The notes below the pieces were generated by a model that ran no database searches, was not told the origin of the DNA, and saw only the letters and a program-made list of their open reading frames with translations. The translations under genes were made by a program, and so were the position numbers. This document shows positions 53,322 to 63,002 of a DNA stretch of 64,000 nucleotides, in pieces (the stretch's first letter is position 1; each line of letters starts with the position of its first letter). Source of the DNA: Agarophyton chilense (taxonomy: Eukaryota; Rhodophyta; Florideophyceae; Gracilariales; Gracilariaceae); assembly GCA_030374765.1 (NCBI GenBank), contig JARGXX010000010.1, positions 310,001-374,000 of the forward strand, read 5' to 3'.

Positions 53322-54224
53322 TGAAAGGATTATCTGTTGTAAACTTTAGAATCGTTCCCACTCATATTCTTTGTTGGTCTCAAATTCTTTGATTTGTTAA
53401 AGGAAAACTTTCAAGGAAATTGGTTCCTGTTCTTAGAGAAGCTAAGATCTTTCCTCGCCATCGTCTAATCATGACTCGGAGCGAATAACTTGTAGATTTG
53501 CTTGAGTGAGGAGTTCGTCGCGTCGAGATGAATCGGTGGACTTTTTTTCTCATGTACAGGATGCATCGACAAGTTCTTTTTATTGAAGTTGTATCGTCGC
53601 TGATTTCGAAACGACGGGGTCACCTTTCCCCAGGAGGTTGTCCATCTTCAACACCAGAACGCTCGGCGATTTCTGTTTAGTCTGCTTTATCCGCGCTTCT
53701 TTTCCTCCATACTTCTGCGTTTGGATTTCATCTCGTCGCTCTTGAAGCCTGTGAATCCGCCCCCCTCCTAGATGTGAACATTTCTTCCAATACGTCTCTT
53801 TTTCTTTTCTCTTCCATTCTGAGCACATTCCTTTTCTTCTTGTTCGAGTGCCCACAATAATCTCTCGTACAGCATGGAAAGAACCTCCAATACCTGTAAA
53901 ACGTTTCTAACAACATAGCCACAAACTAAGATTTTCAGTCGTGTAACGATCACCGAGCCACATAGTGAAAGAAAGCCTTACATCTAGAACATACTGTTAG
54001 TTGCTTGAGAATTCCGCTGCCGATAATCATGGTCTATTCCCTTTTCATTTCTGTACCGTCACACAAATTCACTAAGGCATCTTGGTCTGCGATGTTGCTC
54101 TGTCAAATTCGAGGTTCTTTTTAAACAAGCTCCATCGTCCTTTCAGCAAATCAAACTATTTTCTCTCCAGTAACACTTAACATTAAAAACACCCGATGAA
54201 CCGTAAAAGAACTACAGTAGGTTC
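53322..54224. other. Convergent intergenic region, no gene recognised
   Basis: AT-rich region between the 3' ends of the SP/TP-rich protein and COG5 genes. Short minus-strand frames are Lys/Arg-rich translations of pyrimidine-rich DNA and are not called. Confidence 0.5.
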
Positions 54225-56639
54225 CTAAACCAAAGAACCGAGTTTTTGGCAGATTGAAGTCACCGCTTTGTATTCAGAGCAGAACAAACCATCTCCTGCA
54301 GGAAGACTGTTCTTGTACTCCTCCAAAGACTTTCTAACATCGTTCCATACGTCATCTTCTGTGCTGTGGCCTATCCACTCCACATACTCGCTTGCACTCA
54401 TTCCTTTTCTTCGATGAGGTTGTCTGAGACGATCATCAACGCTCCGCCCTAATAATATGTGGGCGACAGTAGATTGAGACAAGTCACTGACTTGTTTCAC
54501 GACTGTCTCGTCTGCGTCAATGAATTCTTCTGTATCCAATAACATTGAAGATCGCAAGGCTCGAAGAGCTCTATAACTATCACCCAACAATCTTACAGAA
54601 CACAAACTTTCCACCGCCAGTTCTAAACGAGCGGTATCAGTGCTCAATCTTATCTTGGCGGCTTCCGATTGTGGGAAAACTAGACCTACATGACGAGCGA
54701 ATGAATCAAGCACCCATTTTGCAAGCCCGAGAGTCTGAATTCCTAATGATCGACTGCGCCCCAATCCTGGAATTATACCATCGGCGAACATTGATATTTG
54801 CGCTGTAATATCGAGTACATACACGCTACAACCGTCGTCCCCAACCGCTCCTTCCAAATCTTCGGTATGCATGCGCTCAAGAACTTTGTGAATGCTATTC
54901 TTACATGTCGAAAATAGTCCATCTAGAAGCAGGTCGGACATTCGAGAAAGCTGTTTCAACTCCTTTGAGATCGGTTCCGGAACGGCCCCTGACCCATCCT
55001 CTCGCTCCCCTAGAGACCGGGAGGCGGAAGTCGAAAGAGTGACCATTCCATTGTACATGGGCGTGAGTCTCCATTCTTCCAGTTCACTGGTGGACCTCCC
55101 GTTGGACTCTACGTCAGGAGCAGTTGCCGCCGCATAGTCCTCAGCATGACTGGTGTAAAGTCGAATAGCCTGCGCGGCGTTTGATACCGCGATGCGGAAG
55201 AGTTGCGTATCCCCTCTAGCGACAGTAAGCTCCGAAACAAGCGTTTTCGTTAGTGACAGAGCCTCTGCTTCGCCAGGCTGTTTCCCTCCCTCAAAAAGAA
55301 AAGATACGGTTTTAGACAGCCTCTCCAACGAAGCCGTCAAATAATGAGTTTCTACATCAAGAACAGTGTTCATGAACGCACGCTGAATAAAGTCCTGGTC
55401 CGGTATGAGGGGTAACTTTGCGGTTCCTTGAAGGGAAGTAATGGGAGTCGGAGATACCCTTGCCAAGGCAATAACTCGCTCGGCCATATTGGTGAGAGAT
55501 TGGCGCAAGCGAGGATATCTTTCTGCCAACGCAAGAAACACAAACGAAGCCGATGGTCGCTGCAACCTGGTGCGAGAGAGAATAGAAACCTGCTCGCTCA
55601 TGGTTCTTGAGACGGAATCAATGAAATTGGATGCTATGAGGTCATGAAGCAGAGACTTGTGGGTAACATCGCAGTAGCGTCGTGACAACACTTGTTGCAG
55701 AAGGACAACCTTAATACATGATTCCACAACTGTATTAAGCATCTTATCTATATTGGTCCATAGTTCATTTGTTGCAGAGGTCACAGCACTTGGCGTGGAG
55801 GCTCTAGCAGCACCATGAGGGGACTCCAGCCCACGATGCACAGCCGATTGCGTTTCGCGCAATAAGCGTGCTACTTCAGCGTTCACACGCTCAGCCAAAA
55901 CGCCAAGAGAGCTGAACGCAACCACAGCCGCCTCAATGTCAGGCTGACTACGATTTGATAGACCTGACTTTAGCAAAGAAACAGCACGCTTTCTGAGCTC
56001 AGGACCAGCCTTTCTGATGGCAATGATATCCTTGGCTACGCCGTCGACCTTGTCAAGACCGTGCGATGACGACATGGATATCAGTTGTTCAAGTTCGCGG
56101 ATGGCATCCGCTGCAGGCGGCAAGTTGGATGCGGTTGTAGCATCCGAAGTGCCGATCGCAGGATATAAACCAGCGTCCGCAAGCTTTCCAACGCAATATC
56201 TGAACCGCATGAGCGCTCGGATAAGAGCTGCAGCGGCCGTGAGGTTGGTGAGACGTCGCATGGATGCATTCATGGGCTGGTACGGCTGTTCCAAAGCATC
56301 CGAAAGAGCTTGCGTAGCGGTTACGAGTGATGTAACTCCCGTGGAGACAGTGTGCACCTCCTTTTCCAGTGCACCCACGGCCTCAACCTCCGCCAAAAGC
56401 GCATCTTTGCGACGAATCACCTCATGGCGCACGTTTGAAGAAAGAAGTGAAGAAGCTCTCTGTGCCTCATCCAGGGCGGCCTGAATTCGGTGTTGGCGCA
56501 CGGCAGTTCCGACATGGTTGGTGGGAGAGAAGCTGTCGTTGAGAAACACGGAGAGAGCCGGATCTGATCGCAGCGAGCCGACAAGTTGCTCAATACGAGC
56601 TGCTTCTGTGTGCGTGTCGTCCTTAATGGGGCCAACCAT
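54225..56639 (-). CDS. COG5: Conserved oligomeric Golgi complex subunit 5
   Basis: Subunit of lobe B of the COG tether, which captures vesicles recycling within the Golgi. The start chosen is ATG at 56639 (MVGPIKDD), giving 804 residues, close to COG5 in other eukaryotes; the frame is open upstream to 56993, but that part is Arg-rich and overlaps the leader of the divergent gene. Residues ~20-110 carry the COG5 N-terminal pattern (FLNDSFSPTNHVGTAVRQHR, VRHEVIRRKDALLAEVEAV, coiled coil). Next come LDKVDGVAKDIIAIRKAGPE and AAVVAFSSLGVLAERVNAEV (~190-250). Near the end, the GKLRLAADMAQ-like block of COG5 is seen as SEAAKIRLSTDTARLELAVE with SYRALRALRSSMLLD. Assignment rests on this family pattern. 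Single exon. Confidence 0.88.
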   Translation of the reverse strand: MVGPIKDDTHTEAARIEQLVGSLRSDPALSVFLNDSFSPTNHVGTAVRQHRIQAALDEAQRASSLLSSNVRHEVIRRKDALLAEVEAVGALEKEVHTVSTGVTSLVTATQALSDALEQPYQPMNASMRRLTNLTAAAALIRALMRFRYCVGKLADAGLYPAIGTSDATTASNLPPAADAIRELEQLISMSSSHGLDKVDGVAKDIIAIRKAGPELRKRAVSLLKSGLSNRSQPDIEAAVVAFSSLGVLAERVNAEVARLLRETQSAVHRGLESPHGAARASTPSAVTSATNELWTNIDKMLNTVVESCIKVVLLQQVLSRRYCDVTHKSLLHDLIASNFIDSVSRTMSEQVSILSRTRLQRPSASFVFLALAERYPRLRQSLTNMAERVIALARVSPTPITSLQGTAKLPLIPDQDFIQRAFMNTVLDVETHYLTASLERLSKTVSFLFEGGKQPGEAEALSLTKTLVSELTVARGDTQLFRIAVSNAAQAIRLYTSHAEDYAAATAPDVESNGRSTSELEEWRLTPMYNGMVTLSTSASRSLGEREDGSGAVPEPISKELKQLSRMSDLLLDGLFSTCKNSIHKVLERMHTEDLEGAVGDDGCSVYVLDITAQISMFADGIIPGLGRSRSLGIQTLGLAKWVLDSFARHVGLVFPQSEAAKIRLSTDTARLELAVESLCSVRLLGDSYRALRALRSSMLLDTEEFIDADETVVKQVSDLSQSTVAHILLGRSVDDRLRQPHRRKGMSASEYVEWIGHSTEDDVWNDVRKSLEEYKNSLPAGDGLFCSEYKAVTSICQKLGSLV

Positions 56640-56968
56640 GACGGCTGCGCCGACGGGGAAGTGCAGCAGGGGACGGGACGAGGTGGAGTGCACAATGATT
56701 CGCGGGGAGCAGAAGCCGCGGCGCTGCCAGAGGCGGCGTGTCAGCTGTTGAGGGAGACGCTGTGTCACGCGCACGCGCGCGCAGTGACGGAGAGCATAAT
56801 GGCGTGACACGCACCAAAAATCGATGTCCCCGTCTCCCTCGCCCAGTTGCTCGCTTGAAACGCCCCTCACCATCGCTCCCGCTCTCCGTCCGCGCTGAAA
56901 TTGTCTTCGTCGTCGGACTCCGTTGCACTCTCGTTTCATTTCTGACCTGATCGTAGTAACTGGGGAAA
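56640..56968. promoter_or_regulatory. Divergent promoter region, COG5 and NAD-IDH
   Basis: About 330 bp between head-to-head start codons, GC-rich, with alternating GCGCGC near 56770. It is likely shared by both genes. No TATA box is obvious. Confidence 0.45.
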
Positions 56969-58114
56969 ATGCTGTCCTTAGCTCGAGCGGCACGCAATGC
57001 GAGTCGTCCGTTTCGTCGCACGCTCTTCACCCCGACGCCATCGATGATCACCGACCCATCTCGAAACTTTTTCCCTATGAGCAGTCTGGAAGATCGCAAA
57101 ACCCCTGTTTTGCTTCTTAGAGGCGATACAGATACAATTGGAAAGGAAGTTACTACCGCGCTCACGCAGGTACTGGAAGCTGCCAAGGTGCCTATCGATT
57201 TCGTTGCGCCAACTGTTGATTTGAAGATCGATGGTGGTGTCACCAAGGAAGTTATGAACTTGTTTTCCGAGACCAGGGTTGCTGTTAAAGGTCCTTACTT
57301 TACTCCAATTGCCTCCAAGTCCGTCAGTTTGAATGTGCAACTCCGTCAGACATTTGATCTATATGCAAACGTTGTACATGCCTACAACATACCGGGCATC
57401 GAAACCAGGCACAAGAATGTTGATATCGTTCTCATTCGCGAAAATACGGAGGGAGAATACTCTGGTCTGGAACATTCGGCTGTGCCCGGTGTTGTCGAAT
57501 CACTCAAGATCATAACAAAGCAGAAATCCATGCGCATTGCAGAGTATGCATTTCAGTATGCTCTGGCGAATAATCGAAAGAAGGTCACAGTTGTGCACAA
57601 GGCCAACATCATGAAATCCGCCGATGGATTGTTCCTGGAATGCTGTGGCACTGTTGCAGAGAAATATCCCTTTATTGAATATGAAAGCATGATTGTTGAT
57701 AACACATGCATGCAAATGGCTTCTCGGCCTCAACAGTTTGATGTAATGGTTATGCCTAACCTCTATGGCAATATTGTCACCGGTATAGCTACTGGCATCG
57801 TCGGCGGTCCTGGACTTGTTCCCGGAGTTAATGTTGGAATGAGCGGTGCCATTTTCGAACAAGGTAGTCGCCATTCTGCAAGATCACTTGCAGGTCAACG
57901 TTTAGCAAATCCAACTGCCACAATTCTTGGAGGCGCGTTGATGTTAAGATATCTGAAAATGGAACAGCATGCTGACATGATTGAGAGAGCCATAACGCGC
58001 GTGTACGGGACTACTAAATACCGAACCCGTGACCTCGTTTTCGATGATTCTTTCAAAGATGTGAACACCGACGACTTCACTAAGATTGTTATAGATCATC
58101 TTGAGACATCGTGA
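56969..58114 (+). CDS. Mitochondrial NAD-dependent isocitrate dehydrogenase, regulatory-type subunit
   Basis: TCA-cycle enzyme subunit for oxidation of isocitrate to 2-oxoglutarate with NAD. It has 381 residues. The first ~25 are Arg/Ala/Ser/Leu-rich (MLSLARAARNASRPFRRTLF), a mitochondrial presequence. The isocitrate/isopropylmalate dehydrogenase fold follows: DTDTIGKEVT, VDIVLIRENTEGEYSGLEH, KKVTVVHKANIMKSADGLF, DVMVMPNLYGNIVTG, GGPGLVPGVNVG, GSRHSARSLAGQRLANPTA. In catalytic subunits the metal site reads DLYGDI(V/L)SD; here it is NLYGNIVTG, so metal-binding Asp residues are lost, as in yeast IDH1 and animal IDH3B/G. A separate catalytic subunit must exist elsewhere. Single exon. Confidence 0.93.
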   Translation: MLSLARAARNASRPFRRTLFTPTPSMITDPSRNFFPMSSLEDRKTPVLLLRGDTDTIGKEVTTALTQVLEAAKVPIDFVAPTVDLKIDGGVTKEVMNLFSETRVAVKGPYFTPIASKSVSLNVQLRQTFDLYANVVHAYNIPGIETRHKNVDIVLIRENTEGEYSGLEHSAVPGVVESLKIITKQKSMRIAEYAFQYALANNRKKVTVVHKANIMKSADGLFLECCGTVAEKYPFIEYESMIVDNTCMQMASRPQQFDVMVMPNLYGNIVTGIATGIVGGPGLVPGVNVGMSGAIFEQGSRHSARSLAGQRLANPTATILGGALMLRYLKMEQHADMIERAITRVYGTTKYRTRDLVFDDSFKDVNTDDFTKIVIDHLETS

Positions 58115-59473
58115 CTACTTCATAAAGATAATTTTGTCAGTAACGGATGTGATACCCGCAACTATAGTATCGCAGAAGATTAACCTCAATGCTCAAGATC
58201 GAGGGGGCCCCTTTGTACGTGAGGTGCAGAGGACCGTTTGTCTGAATGCGATATATCTAACATCGGGAACGGTTTGTATGTGAGTTCTTACTCGTCAGGC
58301 TTTCAGGCAATTATTGACTCTGTATCGTGATATAAGTTGCAGTTCACTCCGTCTGCAAGTTGCAGCGCAAATCGAAACCTGTTGTTCCCCGTCCCACCGA
58401 CTCATCAAGCCTTTTCCCAAAGTGCTCTAATCTCTAACCAAAATGACTCGTCACTCACGCTTTCCTCTTCTTTTTCTTCCCCTTCCTCATCGTGGACATT
58501 AGCTTTCTATTCATAAGTCAAATTTAAACTTTCTAAAGAAAGTTTCTTCTCATTACGAAGGCATAGAATATATCGGATTCAGATCCGATCAAATCTTGTA
58601 CAGTTTCTACGCTTTTTTTGTGGGACGTCTGCAGCAGTTCTCGTTTCACCGCGTTTGTCTGTGTACAACGAATACGTACCTGATCACAATCTCTCTTACC
58701 ATTCGTTCCGCAGTACTGGTGAAGCTCATGTTCTTAAACGAGTCAGTCGTAAAGTTCCAGCTCGTTCCTCTGCTAATCAACTCATAATTCACTCGTCTTA
58801 TATTTCTCTCCGGCAGCCATTGATTATCTTCGATCGGTATCGCTAGCTAGTTGTCGCAACGCAGATAGATTTTCGGTCAAATGCTTTCTCTTGATCCAGG
58901 GCATAGTAGAAATTGCGCACGTTTCCGAGTGCCATCTGTCTCAATTGCAGCAACGTGTTTGAGAACAAAAGGAGTTAAGCATGCAAATCGCCTTTCTTTG
59001 CGGCGCCCTTCAGCATTTCAGGAACTTTTCATTCGCCTAGCTGCCAAACTGCTCAAGATCTAATGCCGTAACGCCCAAAAGCAAGACACACGATGATGCA
59101 TTGTGGCGCCGTGATACAACAATTGACATGCAAAAACAAAACAAGGCCACGTTTACAGTAGACGGAATTATCCAGAATCAACTGGAGCGACAAATTTCTG
59201 TCTTCCGTTCCCAGAACACATGAAACCGGCGTTAAACTACGATTGCAGCACGATGCAGGACTGGGCTCTACAACTGCCAGTGTTACTGAGTACTGTTGTA
59301 CACTGAATTGCTTCGCGGGTTTCGGTGTGGAAGAGTTCCACGAAGTGTCACAAGGGAGCGACCGTCATAAGCGGCCAGTCAAAAGCACTAGTTTTTCAAC
59401 GTGATTTCACTTGTATTAACTACCACCGTGGAAGCCATAGCTGAGAACCCGAAGCAATAGTCAAGTTTTCATA
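58115..59473. other. Intergenic region between NAD-IDH and Fes1 genes
   Basis: No gene is recognised in 1.36 kb. Donor-like GTACGTGAGG at 58215 and a CTAAC at 58257 look like intron signals just after the IDH stop, but no exon follows convincingly; they may belong to a 3' UTR intron or be chance. Confidence 0.45.
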
Positions 59474-60487
59474 ATGAACAAACAGAATCCCTCTGCTGCA
59501 CAAGGTATTGGGCCAGTTTCCGACGCTATGGAAGCTCTTCAAAAAGCGAAGGAACAAAAGGAAGCCGAAAAAGTATTGAAGGGTGAAAATATAGCTTCGT
59601 TGAATCAACTCTTGCAGTGGAGCACAGCTCATAGCGGGGATCCAACTTGTAAGAACAGCGAAGATCGCCGAAAGGCGGCAAAGAAGACATCAGAACAGCT
59701 CAACAAAGACCGCGAATGGCTCGACAAGGCATTTCCGGACGCATTTTCTGAGATAAAAGAACTCATTCGAATTTTGCGTGAGGAGGCTCTTGAAGACGAG
59801 GCAAAGGTGCAGGTGTTGGAGGGTATTCAAGAATACTTTATGGATCTAAACTACGCCATTAATATCGAGAAGCTTGGTGCGCTTGAACCGGTTATGGAAT
59901 GCCTTGCTTCGGACTCACCAGCCGTGAGGGCTGCTGCATTTTGGGTACTGGGGTCAGCGATGCGTGACCTACAAGAAATTAAAGATCTGATCATGGAAAG
60001 AGAGAGATACAAGGCTTTGGTTACAGGTCTTCGAGATGCAAATGGTTTGGTGAGAGCAAAAGCGGTTATGGCAACTTCCGCGCTACTGAGGCATTCTAGT
60101 CAAAACTTGCAAAATAAGTTTAACGAGGCGGGAGGAATGTCGAGCTTGCGGTCGCTTTTGTGTGACAAAAATCCTCAGGTAAGGCATCGGACAAGGTTCT
60201 TTCTACAACATGCGAGGGAAACTGGAAATGCGGACTTTGTGAGTGACTTGCTTGATGACCAAGTTAGTATTGCTGCCCTGTTAAGCTCCATAGAAGAGGT
60301 GGACGCTGACAATGTTGCCGACGTGGAGGCGGCTGTCGGTGCAATAGATGTACTTGTGGAGACAGACAAGATGGGTTTACTGCGCCTTGCGCCTGAGCTA
60401 CCAGGAATTATAGACGCTCTGAGCGCAAAAAGCGAAGATCACGATCTTCGCGATATACTTCAAAGACTGGCGACTCGCCTAGCCTAA
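59474..60487 (+). CDS. FES1: Hsp70 nucleotide exchange factor Fes1/HspBP1
   Basis: Promotes ADP release from cytosolic Hsp70 and so helps fold or hand off clients. It has 337 residues. The family's N-terminal signature is present (LNQLLQWSTAHSGD, like LLKWSVAHS of Fes1), followed by armadillo-like helical repeats at ~90-270: LEDEAKVQVLEGIQEYFMDL, INIEKLGALEPVMECLAS, VRAAAFWVLGSAMRDLQEI, ANGLVRAKAVMATSALLRHS, NPQVRHRTRFFLQHARE. There is no signal peptide, so it is the cytosolic Fes1 type rather than the ER Sil1 type. ATG at 59474; single exon. It is convergent with the phosphodiesterase gene, whose stop lies only 113 bp away. Confidence 0.92.
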   Translation: MNKQNPSAAQGIGPVSDAMEALQKAKEQKEAEKVLKGENIASLNQLLQWSTAHSGDPTCKNSEDRRKAAKKTSEQLNKDREWLDKAFPDAFSEIKELIRILREEALEDEAKVQVLEGIQEYFMDLNYAINIEKLGALEPVMECLASDSPAVRAAAFWVLGSAMRDLQEIKDLIMERERYKALVTGLRDANGLVRAKAVMATSALLRHSSQNLQNKFNEAGGMSSLRSLLCDKNPQVRHRTRFFLQHARETGNADFVSDLLDDQVSIAALLSSIEEVDADNVADVEAAVGAIDVLVETDKMGLLRLAPELPGIIDALSAKSEDHDLRDILQRLATRLA

Positions 60488-60600
60488 ACGGAAGTGAAAC
60501 GCGAAGACTTTTAGACTGGGAGAAACACACGACAGTCAGAAAATAATATATGAAACACTGATCATGCTGTAAATGAAACGGGTCAAAACTTGGGATGAAA

Positions 60601-62016
60601 TCAAATTTGCAATTCCTTCAACAGAGTGTCGACGTCGTCAGCAATGATTCCTGTGACGCCCTTTTCGAACTGTCTTCTTACAACCTCTGCATGGCTATTA
60701 CTGCTTCCGTAAGTGATGATCGGAGTGTCGTCCGCAACAATCTTATCGATGACTTCAGGTCGGATATCGATCAACCGATTCAAAAGCATGAGTCCATCAA
60801 GGCGTTGAGACTTGACAAACCGGTGTCCCTCCTCAAGACTTGTACACCTAGGATCAGATTCGTCGCACGGTTTATCCAGCGCCTCACAATGCGAAAAGTA
60901 GACTGGGAATTGGTTTTGCTTCATGGATAACATCATGCATACATCGGGGTGGAAAGACAGGAACGCAACTTTCCTTTCAGAGTCTGGATGGGCCGCTCCA
61001 GATGAAATGAGTCCGTCCAACACACGATCAATGTAGTGATTCATCGGAGGATATGGAATGGCCAGGTCTTTCTGCACATTCGGAGCCGGGTATTTGACTT
61101 CCAACAAGAATCCAATATCAGTAGGCAACAAACGGCAAACTTCAGACAAAGTGCGTAGGCTGACACCAAAACACGAATCAGTAATAGCTTTTGTTTCCCG
61201 CGCAATGCGACGAGTTTCCAGCTGCTGCTGAGAAAGCGATGCATGACGAGCGTACGATTGCTTGTATAAATTGTTAAACTGTGCAAAAGTGAGATTGTGA
61301 ACTGGTATCTTAACACTTTCTCGATCGTACATGGGATGTCCCGTGTGATCGCGAGGACGAAAGAACCAGTCATGATACACAACAACTTCGTTATCTCGGG
61401 TAAGCTGTACATCAAGTTCAATGGTACGAACAGCGTCGTTTCGAAGTGTGGCCATCAAGAAAGACTCTATTGAATTCTCAAGAGGGCGCCACGGCGCATG
61501 AGGTCCAGAAGAGCCCATACCACGATGCCCAATAAAGGTTGGCACAAACGATGTCTTCACAATTGAGGGTTGTGGTACAGAATAAGGGGTTATATACAGG
61601 TAGTTAATGGTAAGAATTGCCTGCGGAACATTGTTAGTATCGACCAAGGCACGGGACATATTGCCCCCCCCCGCTCTGGAAAACTCTTGTGATAGAAAGG
61701 TGGTTGAATACGAGTGCGTGGCGGTCGTTAGCTCGAAAGAGATGTGTTCTGTATCATTTGATACATCTATATAAAAGTCAAACCATTGGTTTGGGGTGGG
61801 AGTCGAACCAGAGGGCGGAACATCAATGACTGCTGACTCAGAACGGCATGAGGCATGAAGCTGCAGATGCGAAGAGAAGGAACGTTGGTCGATCCATTTG
61901 ACGACAGGCTTGCAGTCACGAGGACTGCCGGGAACAATGCGCAATAGGGGGCGACAGAGCGGTACTGACGGGTTATGCGGACCAGCCGAGCGTGCTGGCC
62001 ACACCGGAGCAGCCAT
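60601..62016 (-). CDS. GDE1/GPCPD1-type glycerophosphodiester phosphodiesterase
   Basis: Hydrolyses glycerophosphodiesters such as glycerophosphocholine to glycerol 3-phosphate and alcohol. The start is ATG at 62016 (MAAPVWPARSAG); the frame extends a little further only from a GTG. It has 471 residues. The N-terminal ~155 residues end in the strand ILTINYLYITPYS that usually precedes the catalytic domain in GDE1-like enzymes. The GDPD barrel spans ~165-465: FIGHRGMGSSG, PLENSIESFLMA (Glu-Asn of the active site), RTIELDVQLTRDNEVVVYHD (metal/His site), GFLLEVKYPA, VAFLSFHPDVCMML, then GVTGIIADDVDTLL. The catalytic His pair (HRG, YHD) and the Glu are present. Cytosolic or plastid location cannot be told. 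Confidence 0.92.
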   Translation of the reverse strand: MAAPVWPARSAGPHNPSVPLCRPLLRIVPGSPRDCKPVVKWIDQRSFSSHLQLHASCRSESAVIDVPPSGSTPTPNQWFDFYIDVSNDTEHISFELTTATHSYSTTFLSQEFSRAGGGNMSRALVDTNNVPQAILTINYLYITPYSVPQPSIVKTSFVPTFIGHRGMGSSGPHAPWRPLENSIESFLMATLRNDAVRTIELDVQLTRDNEVVVYHDWFFRPRDHTGHPMYDRESVKIPVHNLTFAQFNNLYKQSYARHASLSQQQLETRRIARETKAITDSCFGVSLRTLSEVCRLLPTDIGFLLEVKYPAPNVQKDLAIPYPPMNHYIDRVLDGLISSGAAHPDSERKVAFLSFHPDVCMMLSMKQNQFPVYFSHCEALDKPCDESDPRCTSLEEGHRFVKSQRLDGLMLLNRLIDIRPEVIDKIVADDTPIITYGSSNSHAEVVRRQFEKGVTGIIADDVDTLLKELQI

Positions 62017-63002
62017 CGGAAGAAAGTTAGCGCACGCAAGGGATGCCGTATTGGGCACGGTGGGATAGGGGGTGGCAAATTGGCTCCCTCTGCTGCAGGA
62101 TGCTGAGAACGTAGGTTATCGTTCCGAGTCTGGTATCTGCGGATGGATAGAACGGGGCGAGGGAGCGAGCAGAGAGTGGTTTGTTCGCGCAGGGAATCAA
62201 TCTATAGATTCCATGCATTACGAACAGACCAATTACGCGCACCGAATACGGAGCGCAGTTGCACACTTTGTGGGGCGACTGGGCGTGGAGCCAACGCGTG
62301 TGTGTTAGGCATGATGCAGCCATTAGGAATTTCTGGACACGCGGCGCGGTGGAAGAATGACGGTGCGTGTTAACCAGAGAACAACGCGTTGCCAGCGCTG
62401 AAGTAGTGTGCAAGTGGGCAACGCGGGTGCTCACTAGGCCTAGTGCTCACCGCTGGATGTCATATAAACGAGAGGGGCGCCTTCCCGCGACCACAATGTC
62501 CGCCTCCGAGTTGAACCAACCGCTCCACATCCGCTCCCAACGCGCACGAGCAACGTGGCTTGTGGTTTCAAACGCTTCGTCAATGACGAAGTGTACTAAA
62601 CCACAAGGCCAATGACGAATCGTCTTGTGCACACTTTCGCTGGGCACATGGTACTCGTTGTATGTATCACGTGTAATACGCGTACAGTGATGCATGTTGT
62701 CCCACGTGACACGTGTTCAGGTGTACCTGTTGTCCACGGCATGCGCGATCCGTCGCGATAGCACGGTCTTGGTGTGCCCGGCGCGTTGCGCGCTGTGTGA
62801 CGTCGCGCCGCGCCTGCGCGTTTGATCGCTTGATCCACCAACCCGCCGTCGCACGGGCGGCGACCTGCGCCACTCTGCGACGAAGGGAGTGCTCCGCCAT
62901 CGCCTACGCGCCTCTACTTGACCCCTTCTCCACCCACCCCTCTCCCCCACTCACTCCCCGTTTACCTCAACTCAATCTTTTCATTCATCTTACACGCACC
63001 AG
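62017..63002. promoter_or_regulatory. Divergent intergenic region, phosphodiesterase and NOP58
   Basis: About 990 bp, GC-rich in its right half (62700-62900), between head-to-head genes. Pyrimidine-rich DNA precedes the NOP58 start. No separate gene is supported. Confidence 0.45.

Noticed and set aside
58215-58300. Intron-like signals (GTACGTGAGG, CTAAC) after the IDH stop
   Set aside because: No exon follows that adds conserved sequence, and the IDH protein is complete without it.
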